Shown: in pieces, positions 35,801-44,253 of the stretch | Numbering within the stretch: position 1 is the stretch's first letter | Layout: every line of letters starts with the position of its first letter | Origin: Nocardia amamiensis | GTDB taxonomy: Bacteria; Actinomycetota; Actinomycetes; Mycobacteriales; Mycobacteriaceae | Assembly: GCF_015477605.1 (NCBI RefSeq) | Contig: NZ_JADLQX010000005.1 | Span: 62,001-126,000, forward strand | DNA: 64,000 bases | Direction: 5' to 3' | Translations under genes and position numbers: made by a program | Notes under the pieces: model-generated | Databases searched by the model: none | Seen by the model: only the letters and a program-made list of their open reading frames with translations | Told to the model about the DNA's origin: nothing

Positions 35801-37447
35801 ATGATGGCGGAACCGGCCGGCGCGGGACCACGACCGCTGCTCGGGCGCATCTCGATGCAGAACCTGCTGATCGCGCAGATCGCCGGATTGATCGCCGGAG
35901 TTGTCGCGCTGCTCGCCGGCCTGCCCGGACTGCCCGCGCTCGGCGTTGCGGTGGTCGCGACGCTGATCCCGCTCGTCCCCGTCGCCAAACGTACCCTGCT
36001 GGACTGGATCACCACCTGGTGGCGCTATCTCACCCACCGCGAGTACGAGATCGGCGACACGATCGACTACCGCGGCACGGACGGACGTTCGCTGGGCCTG
36101 TTCTGGGATGGCAGCCGTGTGGTGACGGTGGTCGAGGTGCTGCCCCCGCCGGGCGGGCTGACCAGGATCGGCCGCACCACGGTGCACGCCTCGCACCTGC
36201 TTCCGCTGCCGGAGTTGGCGAAATGCCTGAACCAGCACGACATCCTGCTCAGCGGCATCGACATCATCAGTCACGGGCACCGCAGCCGCTCCGGCACGCC
36301 CGCAGGCCCGATCTACGAATCGCTGCTTGGTCCGCTGCCCGCCACCGCGCACCGCACGGTATGGCTGGCGATCAGCTTCGACGCGGTGGCATGCCCGGAG
36401 GCCACGGCCCGGCGCGGCGGCGGGGCCGAGGGCGCCTCGCGTGCGGTCACCATCGCCACCCAGCGGATCATGCGCACGCTCGAGGACGCCGACTGCAGCG
36501 CCCGCATCCTGACCGCGCCGGAGATCCGCAAGGCGGTTCTGCAGATCACCGGCGACTACGACCCGCGGACCCTCGAACACCGCTGGCGCTACGCGGAAAT
36601 CGGCAACAACGTGAACGTCGGTAGCGGCGTCGACCCCAAGCGCCTCAGCTCCGACTTGCTCGCCCAGCTGTGGGTGCCGCCGTCGCGCGGCACCACGGTG
36701 GCCGTGCGGCTGCGCCCAGGCAGTTCGGCCGAATCGGTGAGTGTCGGCGCCGCATGGCGCCTGACCGCGCGGGAGCTGCCGGAACGAGCCGAATTGCCGG
36801 GCATGGTCTCGATGAACGGACGCCACCGCGACGGACTGCTCGCCCATCTGCCGATCGCCGTCCCCGGTCTGGACGACACCGTTCCGATGATCGAGTACCC
36901 CATCGACGTGCTCGACGTGCTGCACCTGCCTTCCTCCGGCTGCGGCCAGCTGATCGGCTCGGACGACGAAGGAAACGGCGTCGCGGTCCGCATCGTCGGC
37001 GCCGGCATCTCGACGGTGTACGTCGCGGGCGAGCTGTACTTGGCGCAGCAGCTTGTGTTCCGGGCGCTCGCGGTCGGCGAGCGGATCCTGATCCGCACCG
37101 ACCGGGCGCAGGCGTGGGAGAACCTGGTCACGACGATCGGCAATCCCGAACGGCTGACCATCGCGGTCGAAACCCACCAGTCCGATGCGGGATTCACCGC
37201 CACGGTGGTGGACGGCGTGCTCGCACCCGCGCCGCACGCCGGCGTCACCACCATCTACGTGACGGGTGATCCGATGGGTTGGCCGGTCACCCGCCCCGAC
37301 CTGTCCATTCACCAGCCTGGTGCGATCGGCAACCACGTGATCCTGCGTACCGGTACCGCACAGGTCGACCTGACGCTGGTGTCGATCCCGCGCGAGGCCA
37401 CCTACATCGGTCAGCCGCGTGGCCGCCGTGCCGTGCCGGCCAGGTAG
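35801..37447 (+). CDS. eccE: ESX-4 membrane protein EccE
   Basis: The 548-residue protein has two N-terminal membrane helices (about 22-60: LLIAQIAGLIAGVVALLAGLPG and GVAVVATLIPLVPV). A cytosolic domain of the EccE type follows (TLLDWITTWWRYLTHREYEIGD, LFWDGSRVVTVVEVLPPPGG, HRTVWLAISFDAVACPEA). EccE sits at the periphery of the ESX membrane complex. M. tuberculosis ESX-4 lacks eccE, while it occurs in ESX-4 loci of some other Mycobacteriales such as M. abscessus. Its presence here marks the fuller ESX-4 form. The start could be either of two adjacent ATG codons after GGGGGACG. Confidence 0.85.
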   Translation: MMAEPAGAGPRPLLGRISMQNLLIAQIAGLIAGVVALLAGLPGLPALGVAVVATLIPLVPVAKRTLLDWITTWWRYLTHREYEIGDTIDYRGTDGRSLGLFWDGSRVVTVVEVLPPPGGLTRIGRTTVHASHLLPLPELAKCLNQHDILLSGIDIISHGHRSRSGTPAGPIYESLLGPLPATAHRTVWLAISFDAVACPEATARRGGGAEGASRAVTIATQRIMRTLEDADCSARILTAPEIRKAVLQITGDYDPRTLEHRWRYAEIGNNVNVGSGVDPKRLSSDLLAQLWVPPSRGTTVAVRLRPGSSAESVSVGAAWRLTARELPERAELPGMVSMNGRHRDGLLAHLPIAVPGLDDTVPMIEYPIDVLDVLHLPSSGCGQLIGSDDEGNGVAVRIVGAGISTVYVAGELYLAQQLVFRALAVGERILIRTDRAQAWENLVTTIGNPERLTIAVETHQSDAGFTATVVDGVLAPAPHAGVTTIYVTGDPMGWPVTRPDLSIHQPGAIGNHVILRTGTAQVDLTLVSIPREATYIGQPRGRRAVPAR

Positions 37448-37453
37448 CGAGAG

Positions 37454-38014
37454 CTAGCCGGGATACGGGTCGGCGGCCCGCGCGGCCCGCAAAGTGCGTG
37501 CCCACCAGGCCAATTGGCGCAGCATCCGTTCGGCCGCGTCGATCGCGGCACCGTCGCTGGTCTCGCCCGCGTCGTCGAATCGCTTCTTGGCCTGATGGAA
37601 ACTGACCGTCTCGCGAACCGAGACCATGTGGATTTCGGCGACGACCTGACGCAGCTGCTCCACCGCGCGCAACCCGCCGGAAAGGCCACCATAGGAGACG
37701 AAAGCGATGGGTTTGGCGCGCCATTCGTGTTTGGCGGTGTCGAAGGCGGTCTTCAGCGAGGCCGGGTAGCCGTGGTTGTATTCGGAGGTGACCACCACGA
37801 AGGCGTCCGCCGCGCGCAGTCGAGCACGGTAGGCCACGGTCTGCTCGGTCTCGGTGAGGTCGATCGGCAGCGGCGTGTACGCGAGATCGATGACGCCCGT
37901 GTCGAATTCGGCATGGGCGCGCAGGGTGCGCAGAAACCAGTCGGCGACCACCGGAGCGAACCGCTCCGGACGCACGCTGGCCACGATGACCTCGAGCCGC
38001 AACGGTGAGTCCAC
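37454..38014 (-). CDS. NADPH-dependent FMN reductase-like protein
   Basis: The 186-residue protein has the flavodoxin-like NADPH-dependent FMN reductase pattern. A phosphate loop follows the first strand (EVIVASVRPERFAPVVADWF), then VVVTSEYNHGYPASLKTAFD (about 74-93) and FVSYGGLSGGLRAVEQLR. These enzymes reduce FMN, quinones or azo compounds with NADPH. The stop lies seven bases from the end of the convergent eccE. The substrate cannot be judged from sequence. Confidence 0.85.
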   Translation of the reverse strand: MDSPLRLEVIVASVRPERFAPVVADWFLRTLRAHAEFDTGVIDLAYTPLPIDLTETEQTVAYRARLRAADAFVVVTSEYNHGYPASLKTAFDTAKHEWRAKPIAFVSYGGLSGGLRAVEQLRQVVAEIHMVSVRETVSFHQAKKRFDDAGETSDGAAIDAAERMLRQLAWWARTLRAARAADPYPG

Positions 38015-38134
38015 CGCGCGAGCCTAACCCCGGAGTGTCCGACCACGGCCACCGGCGCGACCCGTTTTCGCCACATTTCACTGGCCATCCCCCTGGCCGT
38101 GGCACTAGGGTTCGAGAGGGGTGAGGGGGAAATC

Positions 38135-39121
38135 ATGATCATCGGACGCTGGCTGCTGATCGAAACACTCGGCCCGGTCGGCACTTGGTCGCTGCTGGCG
38201 ACCGGGTCCGCGCCGCGGGCTTGGAAGTCATATCGGCGTGCGGTTCCCGCGCGTCTGCAACGGTTCGTCACCGCGGCTCACCACTCCGGCACCGCGGTGG
38301 ACCACCAGCTGCCGCCATCGCGCCATGCCTGGTCGAGAGGGCGCCTGCGGGCGCAGCCGCTGCTCGGTCCGGGTGCGCGGGTGCACGCGGTCCGGTTGTG
38401 GGTGGGTAGCGGTGCCCCACCGCCGCCGGTCGGCGTGACGACCTTCAGCATCGATGGGCACGCGAGGCGGGTGGAGGTGGTCCGGGAGGAATCGGGCCCG
38501 CATTGCGATCACCAACCGGCGGTGTGGTTCGGCGCCGAGGTCTTCGAGACGATGGAGCGCTTCGACGGCGCACTCGAATTCGTCGCCACCATGGCGCGCT
38601 CCGAACCCGGCGTCCGCTGGCTCGACACCGCCACCATGCGTTCGGCGGACGGTCCGCGCACCCTTATGCTCGCCGCGCGCAATCCGGACCCGGACCGGCA
38701 CCACTGGGTCGGCGTCGCCGTCGATGTCACCGAAGACATTGCCCCGCAAGCGAAAGCGCTGGAATCGGTGGCACTGGACCTGCTGCGCGGCACGTCATCG
38801 AATCGGTACCTGGCCGTCGTAGATCTGGCGCAGGTCCGGCTGATCCGCTGGGTCACCGAGCCCGTGCCCGGTGTGCGCTGGGTTGGCGGGACGGACGCCC
38901 GTACCGTGCCGCATCCCCGAGACCGTCCGCGCATTCTGGCCGCGCGCGCCGATCTCCGCGCGGGCAGGCAGCGAGTCCGGCTGGCCGAGGTTCGGCTGGC
39001 GACCACGGAGGGCGACTGGATCGTCGCCGACCTGGAAGCCGCGCCACTGCCCCATGGTGCACCCGGCGCGCATGCACCGGAATTCGCTGTGGTCCAGGTG
39101 ACGATGCACCATCCGGGGTGA
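38135..39121 (+). CDS. Rv3651-like protein (PAS/GAF-like sensor fold)
   Basis: The 328-residue protein opens with WLLIETLGPVGTWSLLATGSAPRAWKSYRR, which resembles the N-terminal domain of M. tuberculosis Rv3651 (DUF5593). It continues with a PAS-like middle (TMERFDGALEFVATMARSEPGVRWLDTATMRSADG, VGVAVDVTED) and a second such unit. No output domain is attached. The role is unknown. I place the start at the ATG after GAGGGGGAAATC. The family call is from memory of the N-terminal pattern and is moderate. Confidence 0.6.
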   Translation: MIIGRWLLIETLGPVGTWSLLATGSAPRAWKSYRRAVPARLQRFVTAAHHSGTAVDHQLPPSRHAWSRGRLRAQPLLGPGARVHAVRLWVGSGAPPPPVGVTTFSIDGHARRVEVVREESGPHCDHQPAVWFGAEVFETMERFDGALEFVATMARSEPGVRWLDTATMRSADGPRTLMLAARNPDPDRHHWVGVAVDVTEDIAPQAKALESVALDLLRGTSSNRYLAVVDLAQVRLIRWVTEPVPGVRWVGGTDARTVPHPRDRPRILAARADLRAGRQRVRLAEVRLATTEGDWIVADLEAAPLPHGAPGAHAPEFAVVQVTMHHPG

Positions 39122-39133
39122 CGGTGCAGGCCA

Positions 39134-39290
39134 CCAAGCGTCACCCGAACGACGGCCCAGCTGACGACGCACCCAGGCGACCGAGCATCACCCAGCGGCG
39201 GCCCGGCTGACGACACGCGATCCCAATGGCAGTCCAGGCAACCGAGCATCACCAGCAGCGGCCCCGGTGACGACGCCCGCCTGGCGATAC
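39134..39290. repeat. Three degenerate tandem repeats between convergent genes
   Basis: Three imperfect copies of a 47-60 bp unit start at 39134, 39181 and 39242. Each opens CC(A/G)AGC(G/A)TCACC and continues through a GGCCC...TGACGAC block. No gene is visible in the 231 bases between the Rv3651-like gene and the epimerase gene; the repeats fill most of it. Confidence 0.55.
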
Positions 39291-39352
39291 CGGAGATCAC
39301 CGGCACCCGAGTACGGTCCCGACGACCATGCGCCTGTCCGAGTGAAGAATGA

Positions 39353-40348
39353 TCAGCCGGGAGTCGCCGCGAACTCGGCGAGGCCCTGGGCGGGCGCAAT
39401 CGCGGCCGTGAAATCCAGCATGCGCCTGGCCCGTTCCGGGTCGGCGACCAAATGGCGGACGTCGCCGATGTGGTACTGACCGGTCACCAGCGGCGCGGGC
39501 CCGCCGTGGGCGCGAGCCATGATCGAGGCCACCTCCCAGAGCGTGATCGGCCGCCCCGACGCGATGTTCAGCGCGACGAAACCCGGCAGCGGACGCTCGA
39601 TCGCCGCGACGGTGGCCGCGACCGCGTCGCGCATGTCGACGAAATCACGGACCTGCCCGCCGTCCTCGAAGACGTGCGGGGCGCGCCCCTGTGCCAGTTC
39701 GGCGCGCAAACGCGCGACCAATCCCGAACGAGCGCCCACGCCGTAGACGTTGTGCATCCGCAGCGCCGTGACGGCCCCTCCGGTCGCCAGACCCCAGGCC
39801 AGCGCGTAATTCTCCTGGGCGACCTTGCTGGCACCGTAGGCGCCGCGTGGACGCAGCGGCGTGTCCTCCCCCACCGGCTCCCAGGTCAGCACCTCGCCGG
39901 TGCGCGGAGCGCGATGGTCGAACATGCCACGATCGAGATCCGCCCTGCGGCGCAGGTTCGGGAAGAACGGCCCGCTCTGCGCACCGCGATAGCGGCCCTC
40001 ACCGTAGACGCTGACCGACGAGGCGAGCACCAGCCGAGCCACCCGCGCTCGCTCCATCGCTTCGAGCAGCACGGCGGTGCCGAGATCGTTGTGCGAAGCG
40101 AAGTCGGCGGCTGTGCCCGCGGTGACCGCCGCGAAATGACAGACGACCTCCACTCCGTCCAGCAGCGGCGCGAGCGCGTCGGCATCGCGCACGTCCACCC
40201 GCGAAACACCTTCCGGCGGTTGCGCGTCCGGTCCGTGTACCAGGTCGAGCAGCAGGTCGGCCGCGACGACGTCGTGTCCCGCGGCCACCAGCGCGCGCCG
40301 CAGGTGTCCGCCGAGGAAACCGGCCGCGCCGGTGACCAGCACTCGCAT
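39353..40348 (-). CDS. NAD-dependent epimerase/dehydratase (GalE3/Rv0536-like)
   Basis: The 331-residue extended short-chain dehydrogenase has the NAD-binding GAAGFLGG (7-14) and the catalytic YGASK (about 169-173) after a Ser in ASSVSVYG. It probably epimerises or dehydrates an NDP-sugar; the substrate is not evident. The open frame extends 17 codons upstream, but MRVLVTGAAGFLG fits the family start. It begins five bases after the MTA phosphorylase gene on the same strand. The same gene pair occurs in M. tuberculosis (Rv0535-Rv0536), which supports both calls. Confidence 0.85.
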   Translation of the reverse strand: MRVLVTGAAGFLGGHLRRALVAAGHDVVAADLLLDLVHGPDAQPPEGVSRVDVRDADALAPLLDGVEVVCHFAAVTAGTAADFASHNDLGTAVLLEAMERARVARLVLASSVSVYGEGRYRGAQSGPFFPNLRRRADLDRGMFDHRAPRTGEVLTWEPVGEDTPLRPRGAYGASKVAQENYALAWGLATGGAVTALRMHNVYGVGARSGLVARLRAELAQGRAPHVFEDGGQVRDFVDMRDAVAATVAAIERPLPGFVALNIASGRPITLWEVASIMARAHGGPAPLVTGQYHIGDVRHLVADPERARRMLDFTAAIAPAQGLAEFAATPG

Positions 40349-40353
40349 CGGCC

Positions 40354-41163
40354 TCAGGGCAATTCGAATGGCAGCGACACGCCCGCGTGGACGCGGCACC
40401 GCTCACAGGTGTCGACGGCGTCCACCGCGGCCACCGCACGGCGGATGAGCTCTTTGAAGGGCGCGAGGTTGCGCTTGAACTCGGCGAAGACGTCGACGGC
40501 GTGCACGCCCTCACCCTCTTCCAGGCCCGCGTCCAGATCGGTCACCAGCGCGACGGCGGCGTAGCACATTTCGAGTTCGCGGGCGAGCACGGCTTCCGGG
40601 TGACCGGTCATGTTCACCAGATCCCAGCCCTGCGCGGCGAACCACCGGCTCTCCGCGCGCGTGGAGAACCGCGGTCCCTCCACCACCACCATGGTGGCCG
40701 CGTGCATCATGTGCAGCGCGTCGGACTCGGCCTTGATCGCGGCGGCACGCAGTTCCTCGCAGTACGGATCGGCGAAGGACACGTGGATGCCGCCGCCCTC
40801 GAAGTAGGTCTGCGGGCGACCGGAGGTCCGGTCGACCAACTGATCCGGCACCACCACCGTGCCGGGACCCCAGTCCGCGCGCAGGCTGCCGACCGCGCAC
40901 GGCGCGAAGATCCGGCGCACGCCCAGCGAGCGCAGCGCCCACAAGTTGGCCCGGTACGGCAGAGTGTGCGGACCGAATTCGTGATTCTTGCCGTGCCGCG
41001 GGAGGAAGGCCACCGGCCTGCCCTCCACTTCCCCGACCGCGATCGGTGCGCTCGGCGCGCCATAAGGCGTATCGACCTCGACGGCGGTGGCCTCGTTGTC
41101 GAAGAAATCGTAGAAGCCGCTGCCGCCGATGACGGCGAGCGTGGGACGAGGGTGCGAGCTCAT
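40354..41163 (-). CDS. mtnP: S-methyl-5'-thioadenosine phosphorylase
   Basis: The 269-residue protein is of the purine nucleoside phosphorylase/MTAP family. It has a phosphate-binding VIGGSGFYDF near the N-terminus, PRHGKNHEFGPHTLPYRAN (about 52-70), the substrate region EGPRFSTRAESR (about 172-183), and MTGHPEAVLARELEMCYAAVALVTD. It cleaves methylthioadenosine (or a related nucleoside) in methionine salvage. The ATG at 41161-41163 gives the usual length. The C-terminal CERC pair also appears in the actinobacterial enzymes. Confidence 0.9.
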   Translation of the reverse strand: MSSHPRPTLAVIGGSGFYDFFDNEATAVEVDTPYGAPSAPIAVGEVEGRPVAFLPRHGKNHEFGPHTLPYRANLWALRSLGVRRIFAPCAVGSLRADWGPGTVVVPDQLVDRTSGRPQTYFEGGGIHVSFADPYCEELRAAAIKAESDALHMMHAATMVVVEGPRFSTRAESRWFAAQGWDLVNMTGHPEAVLARELEMCYAAVALVTDLDAGLEEGEGVHAVDVFAEFKRNLAPFKELIRRAVAAVDAVDTCERCRVHAGVSLPFELP

Positions 41164-41324
41164 ACCGCAATTGTCTCGTCCCGCCGCCACCGTCGATAGG
41201 CGGGATCAGCCTCGGCTCGCGAATCCGGTGGTATCGAAGCGCCCGCCGAAGTCCTCGGCAGGCGATCCACCGGTACCGTCAGCGGGGAACACGCCGCCGA
41301 CCTGACAAGACCGGCGCGAAACTG

Positions 41325-41339
41325 TACCCTAGGGGGGTA
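41325..41339. promoter_or_regulatory. CsoR-type operator
   Basis: TACCC-TAGGG-GGGTA is a GC-rich dyad of the kind bound by CsoR-family repressors. It stands 40 bases before the csoR start codon, at the expected core-promoter distance, so autoregulation by copper is likely (inference from family). Confidence 0.6.
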
Positions 41340-41379
41340 TTATCCGGTTCCCGGACCGGCAGGCAGCGAGGAGACACCG

Positions 41380-41703
41380 GTGGCAGCTACCCCCCACGAC
41401 CACGCGGCGCCCGAGCACGCGCCGCACGGCTACATCACCGCCAAGGACGATTACCTCAAGCGTCTGCGCCGCATCGAGGGTCAAGCACGCGGCCTGCAGC
41501 GGATGGTCGAGGAGGAGAAGTACTGCATCGACATCCTCACCCAGGTGTCGGCCATGACCAAGGCCCTCCAGGCGGTGGCGATGGGCCTGCTCGAGGACCA
41601 CATCAGCCACTGCGTGGTGGACGCCGCGGTCACCGGTGGCCCGGAGGCCGAAGCCAAGATCAAGGAAGCCACCGACGCCATCGCCCGACTCGTCCGCTCC
41701 TGA
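41380..41703 (+). CDS. csoR: Copper-sensing repressor CsoR
   Basis: The 107-residue protein is the all-helical metal-sensing repressor of the CsoR/RcnR family. The copper ligands are in place: Cys49 (KYCIDIL), His74 and Cys78 (DHISHC). Their spacing of 25 and 4 residues is identical to Cys36, His61 and Cys65 in M. tuberculosis CsoR. It binds its operator as a tetramer and lets go when Cu(I) binds. The N-terminal His-rich tail (HDHAAPEHAPHG) may also hold metal. There is no copper ATPase or chaperone gene next to it, so its other targets must be elsewhere. Confidence 0.88.
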   Translation: MAATPHDHAAPEHAPHGYITAKDDYLKRLRRIEGQARGLQRMVEEEKYCIDILTQVSAMTKALQAVAMGLLEDHISHCVVDAAVTGGPEAEAKIKEATDAIARLVRS

Positions 41704-41709
41704 CGGCGT

Positions 41710-42798
41710 TCACCCGTGCCAGCGGCGATAGACGGCGGCCGCGCCGGGATGCAGCGGGATGGAACCGGTGCTGATCAGCGACCGGCCGTCGAGGAACTGG
41801 GTGCCCGCCGCCACGGTGGGCACCAACGCGTCCGCGTGCCATACCAGCAGTTCCACGATGGCGGCGGCCACGTCCTCGGGCATGGTGGAGGCGGCGAGCA
41901 GTAGGTTCGCCACGCCGATGGTGTGCACCGCGGCGGCGCCGGGATACGCGTCGGCGGGGATCGCAACCCGGTCGTAGACCGGACCGAACCGCTCCCGCAT
42001 CGGCGCGGCCAGCTCGCCCATGTCCACCAGCCGCATCCGGCTCGGCACCGCGAGCAAGGTGGTCGGCACGCCGCCCGCCCACAGCAGAGCGTCCGCCTCG
42101 CCGCCCGTCAGCGCGGCCACCGCCTCGGCCAGCGGACGATGCGAAATCGCCACATCCACGGCGGGGTCCAGGCCGGCGACGCGCAGAATCCGTTCACCGG
42201 TCAGTGCCGCACCCGATCCTTCCGCGCCCAAACTCACCTTGGCCCCACGCAGATCCGCGATCGATCCGATCGGACTGTCGGAGCGCACGACCAGCTGCAG
42301 ATAGTTCTCGTACACCCGGCCCAGAGCACACAGCGTCGCGGAGCGACTCGTTGAGGGGTGGTGGTCGGGCGACAGGTCGGCCAGCGTTGCGGAGCGACTC
42401 GTTGACGGGTGGTGGCCGGGCGACGGGCGGGCCGGCGTCGCGTAGTGACTCGATAAGGGTTGGTGGTCGGGCGACGGGTCGGCGAGCCGGTCGGCGGCTT
42501 CCCGCACCGAGTCCGCGAGCGCGAGGGCGGCATCCACCTCGCCTCGGGCGAGCAGTGCCAGATTGTCTTGCGAACCGGACGTGGTGACCCGCTCGATGCG
42601 CACGTCCCCGTTCTCGGCCGCGGCGGCCCCGAGCAACCCCGCGAAAGCGTGATAGAAACCGCCGACCTCGCCGGACGCGAGCCGAACAGTGGCGCCACCA
42701 CCACTCGGACCGCAGCCCGCGATGCCCGCCGCGACGGCCAGCGCGAGAAAACCACGCCTGCCGATGCCGCGCCGCGCACCGGGTTCTCGACTGGTCAT
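41710..42798 (-). CDS. TAXI-family TRAP-type solute-binding lipoprotein
   Basis: The 362-residue protein starts with a twin-Arg-like signal (RRGFLALAVAAGIAGC, Cys29 as lipid anchor). The TAXI binding-protein core follows: LASGEVGGFYHAFAGLLG, QDNLALLARGEVDAAL, then AKVSLGAEGSGAALTGERILRVAGL. These proteins bind small organic acids outside the membrane. No DctM/DctQ-type membrane subunit is nearby. Its ATG overlaps the histidine-kinase stop (ATGA), so it may present ligand to the sensor rather than to a TRAP transporter (inference). Residues about 105-155 are a threefold 17-residue repeat absent from the family plan. Confidence 0.85.
   Translation of the reverse strand: MTSREPGARRGIGRRGFLALAVAAGIAGCGPSGGGATVRLASGEVGGFYHAFAGLLGAAAAENGDVRIERVTTSGSQDNLALLARGEVDAALALADSVREAADRLADPSPDHQPLSSHYATPARPSPGHHPSTSRSATLADLSPDHHPSTSRSATLCALGRVYENYLQLVVRSDSPIGSIADLRGAKVSLGAEGSGAALTGERILRVAGLDPAVDVAISHRPLAEAVAALTGGEADALLWAGGVPTTLLAVPSRMRLVDMGELAAPMRERFGPVYDRVAIPADAYPGAAAVHTIGVANLLLAASTMPEDVAAAIVELLVWHADALVPTVAAGTQFLDGRSLISTGSIPLHPGAAAVYRRWHG
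42334..42486. repeat. 51-bp tandem repeat, three copies, in frame
   Basis: Units 42334-42384, 42385-42435 and 42436-42486 are near-identical. Each encodes 17 residues of the form (L/P)A-x-x-SP-(D/G)-H-x-P-x-(T/S)-S-x-x-AT inside the TAXI binding protein. They fall between two conserved parts of the fold, so they add a Ser-, Pro- and His-rich loop without breaking the frame. Confidence 0.85.
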
Positions 42799-44216
42799 CG
42801 CACCTCCGCCGCGGGCAATCGGACACCGACCGCGAGACCGTGCGGATGCACCCGCTCGACCGTGAGCGTGCCGCCGCGCGCCTGGGCCAGCGCCGCGGCG
42901 ATCGGCAAACCGAGCCCGGAGCCACCGGCGCCTGCGGACGAGCCGCGGAAGAAACGGGTGGTGAGTTTGCCGATCTCATCGGACGGCACGCCGGCGCCGT
43001 CGTCGCGAACGCTCACCGCGACCCAGTCCGGCTCCGCGACGACGATAAGTTCGGTCTGCGTGCCCGGTCCGGCATAGCGCGTCGCGTTGCTCAGCGGTAC
43101 GTCCAAGATCTGGGCGAGCACGTCGGCGGGGACCGCGACCTCCGCACCTGCGGGTGCGGGCGCGACGCGCAGTCGCTGGCCCGCCGCCTCGAACGCCGAG
43201 CACCAGGCGTCGAAGCGGTCGGCCACCACCTGCACGGCGTCGCACTGGTCGTCGGTCTCGGCGGCCCGCGTGACGTCGAACGCCGCGGGCGTTTCCGCGA
43301 CGGCGAGGCTGAGCAGGCCGTCGAGCAGCGCGGTCAGGCGATCGACTTCGGCGCCCGCCCCGCGGAAGGTGCCCGCCGCGCTCGCGGGGATCGCGGGGGC
43401 CAAGGAATCGAGGCGGATGGTCAACGCGGCCAGCGGATTGCGCATCGCGTGCGCGGTGTCGGCGACGAGCTGGCGCTGCGCGTCGGCCGAATCGGCGACG
43501 GCGCGGGCCATCGCGTCGAAGGATTCGGCGACCGCCCGCATCTCCGGTGGCCCGCCGTACCTGCCTGCGATCGACACCGGCGCGACGCTGTCCGCGCGGG
43601 GTTTCGGCAGCGTCGCGGTCAGCTCGGCAACCGCGCGCGACAGGGCCGACAGCGGTCGCAGCACCCAGCGGCTCAGCGTCACCGCGAGCAGCATGAACAG
43701 CGCCATCGCGACCATGCCGCCCAGCACGATCACCGCCCAGGCCCGCGCGATGTCGCCGCGAGCGCGCGCGGTGGACGCCTCGATCACCACCGCGCCGTTC
43801 ACCTGCACCCCGGTGCCGACCGGCCGCGCGACGAGCATGGCCGGCGCGCCCCACGGCGTCAGCTTGTCCACCGCGTGCGGACGCTGGTTGCGGCGCGCGG
43901 CCGCTACCGCCGCGACGATGCCGGGATCGGTCACGTCGGCGCCGGCGTTGACCGTCGTGGCGCCCCTGGCGTCTACGACCAGGACGTTCTCGCCGTACAG
44001 CTCGTGATAGCGCAGCACTTCGTCGGCCAGCGCGCGGGTGTCCCCGGCCGTGACGGCGTCGTCGGCGAGAGTGGCGAAGCGGTCGGCGTCCCCGGAGCGG
44101 GCCAGCACCAACTGCTGGGTGCGGCTGGTCGCGATGGTCAGCGACAGCGGCACCGCGAACGCCAGCACCGCGATCGCCGCGAACACCGTCAGCGCGACGA
44201 GCAGACGACGCCGCAT
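42795..44216 (-). CDS. Sensor histidine kinase
   Basis: The 473-residue protein has two membrane helices (about 8-30 and 160-183) around an outside sensor domain of about 130 residues, then a HAMP linker. The kinase core has phospho-accepting His256 in DTAHAMRNPLAALT, an N-box (LSNATRYAGPG), DDGAGVPSDEI and GGSGLGLPIAAALAQARGG. It is the partner of the response regulator 37 bp upstream. The Asn-x-x-x-Arg N-box (NATRYA) differs slightly from the usual NAxK form. The stop overlaps the start of the TAXI binding-protein gene. Confidence 0.93.
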   Translation of the reverse strand: MRRRLLVALTVFAAIAVLAFAVPLSLTIATSRTQQLVLARSGDADRFATLADDAVTAGDTRALADEVLRYHELYGENVLVVDARGATTVNAGADVTDPGIVAAVAAARRNQRPHAVDKLTPWGAPAMLVARPVGTGVQVNGAVVIEASTARARGDIARAWAVIVLGGMVAMALFMLLAVTLSRWVLRPLSALSRAVAELTATLPKPRADSVAPVSIAGRYGGPPEMRAVAESFDAMARAVADSADAQRQLVADTAHAMRNPLAALTIRLDSLAPAIPASAAGTFRGAGAEVDRLTALLDGLLSLAVAETPAAFDVTRAAETDDQCDAVQVVADRFDAWCSAFEAAGQRLRVAPAPAGAEVAVPADVLAQILDVPLSNATRYAGPGTQTELIVVAEPDWVAVSVRDDGAGVPSDEIGKLTTRFFRGSSAGAGGSGLGLPIAAALAQARGGTLTVERVHPHGLAVGVRLPAAEVR

Positions 44217-44253
44217 GACCTACCTCCGGCCCGCCCGGCCGCGGGCACCGCGC

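Noticed and set aside
42334..42486. CRISPR array
   Set aside because: The units are contiguous with no spacers, are in frame, and encode protein. The same holds for the 15-bp repeats at 55975-56211.
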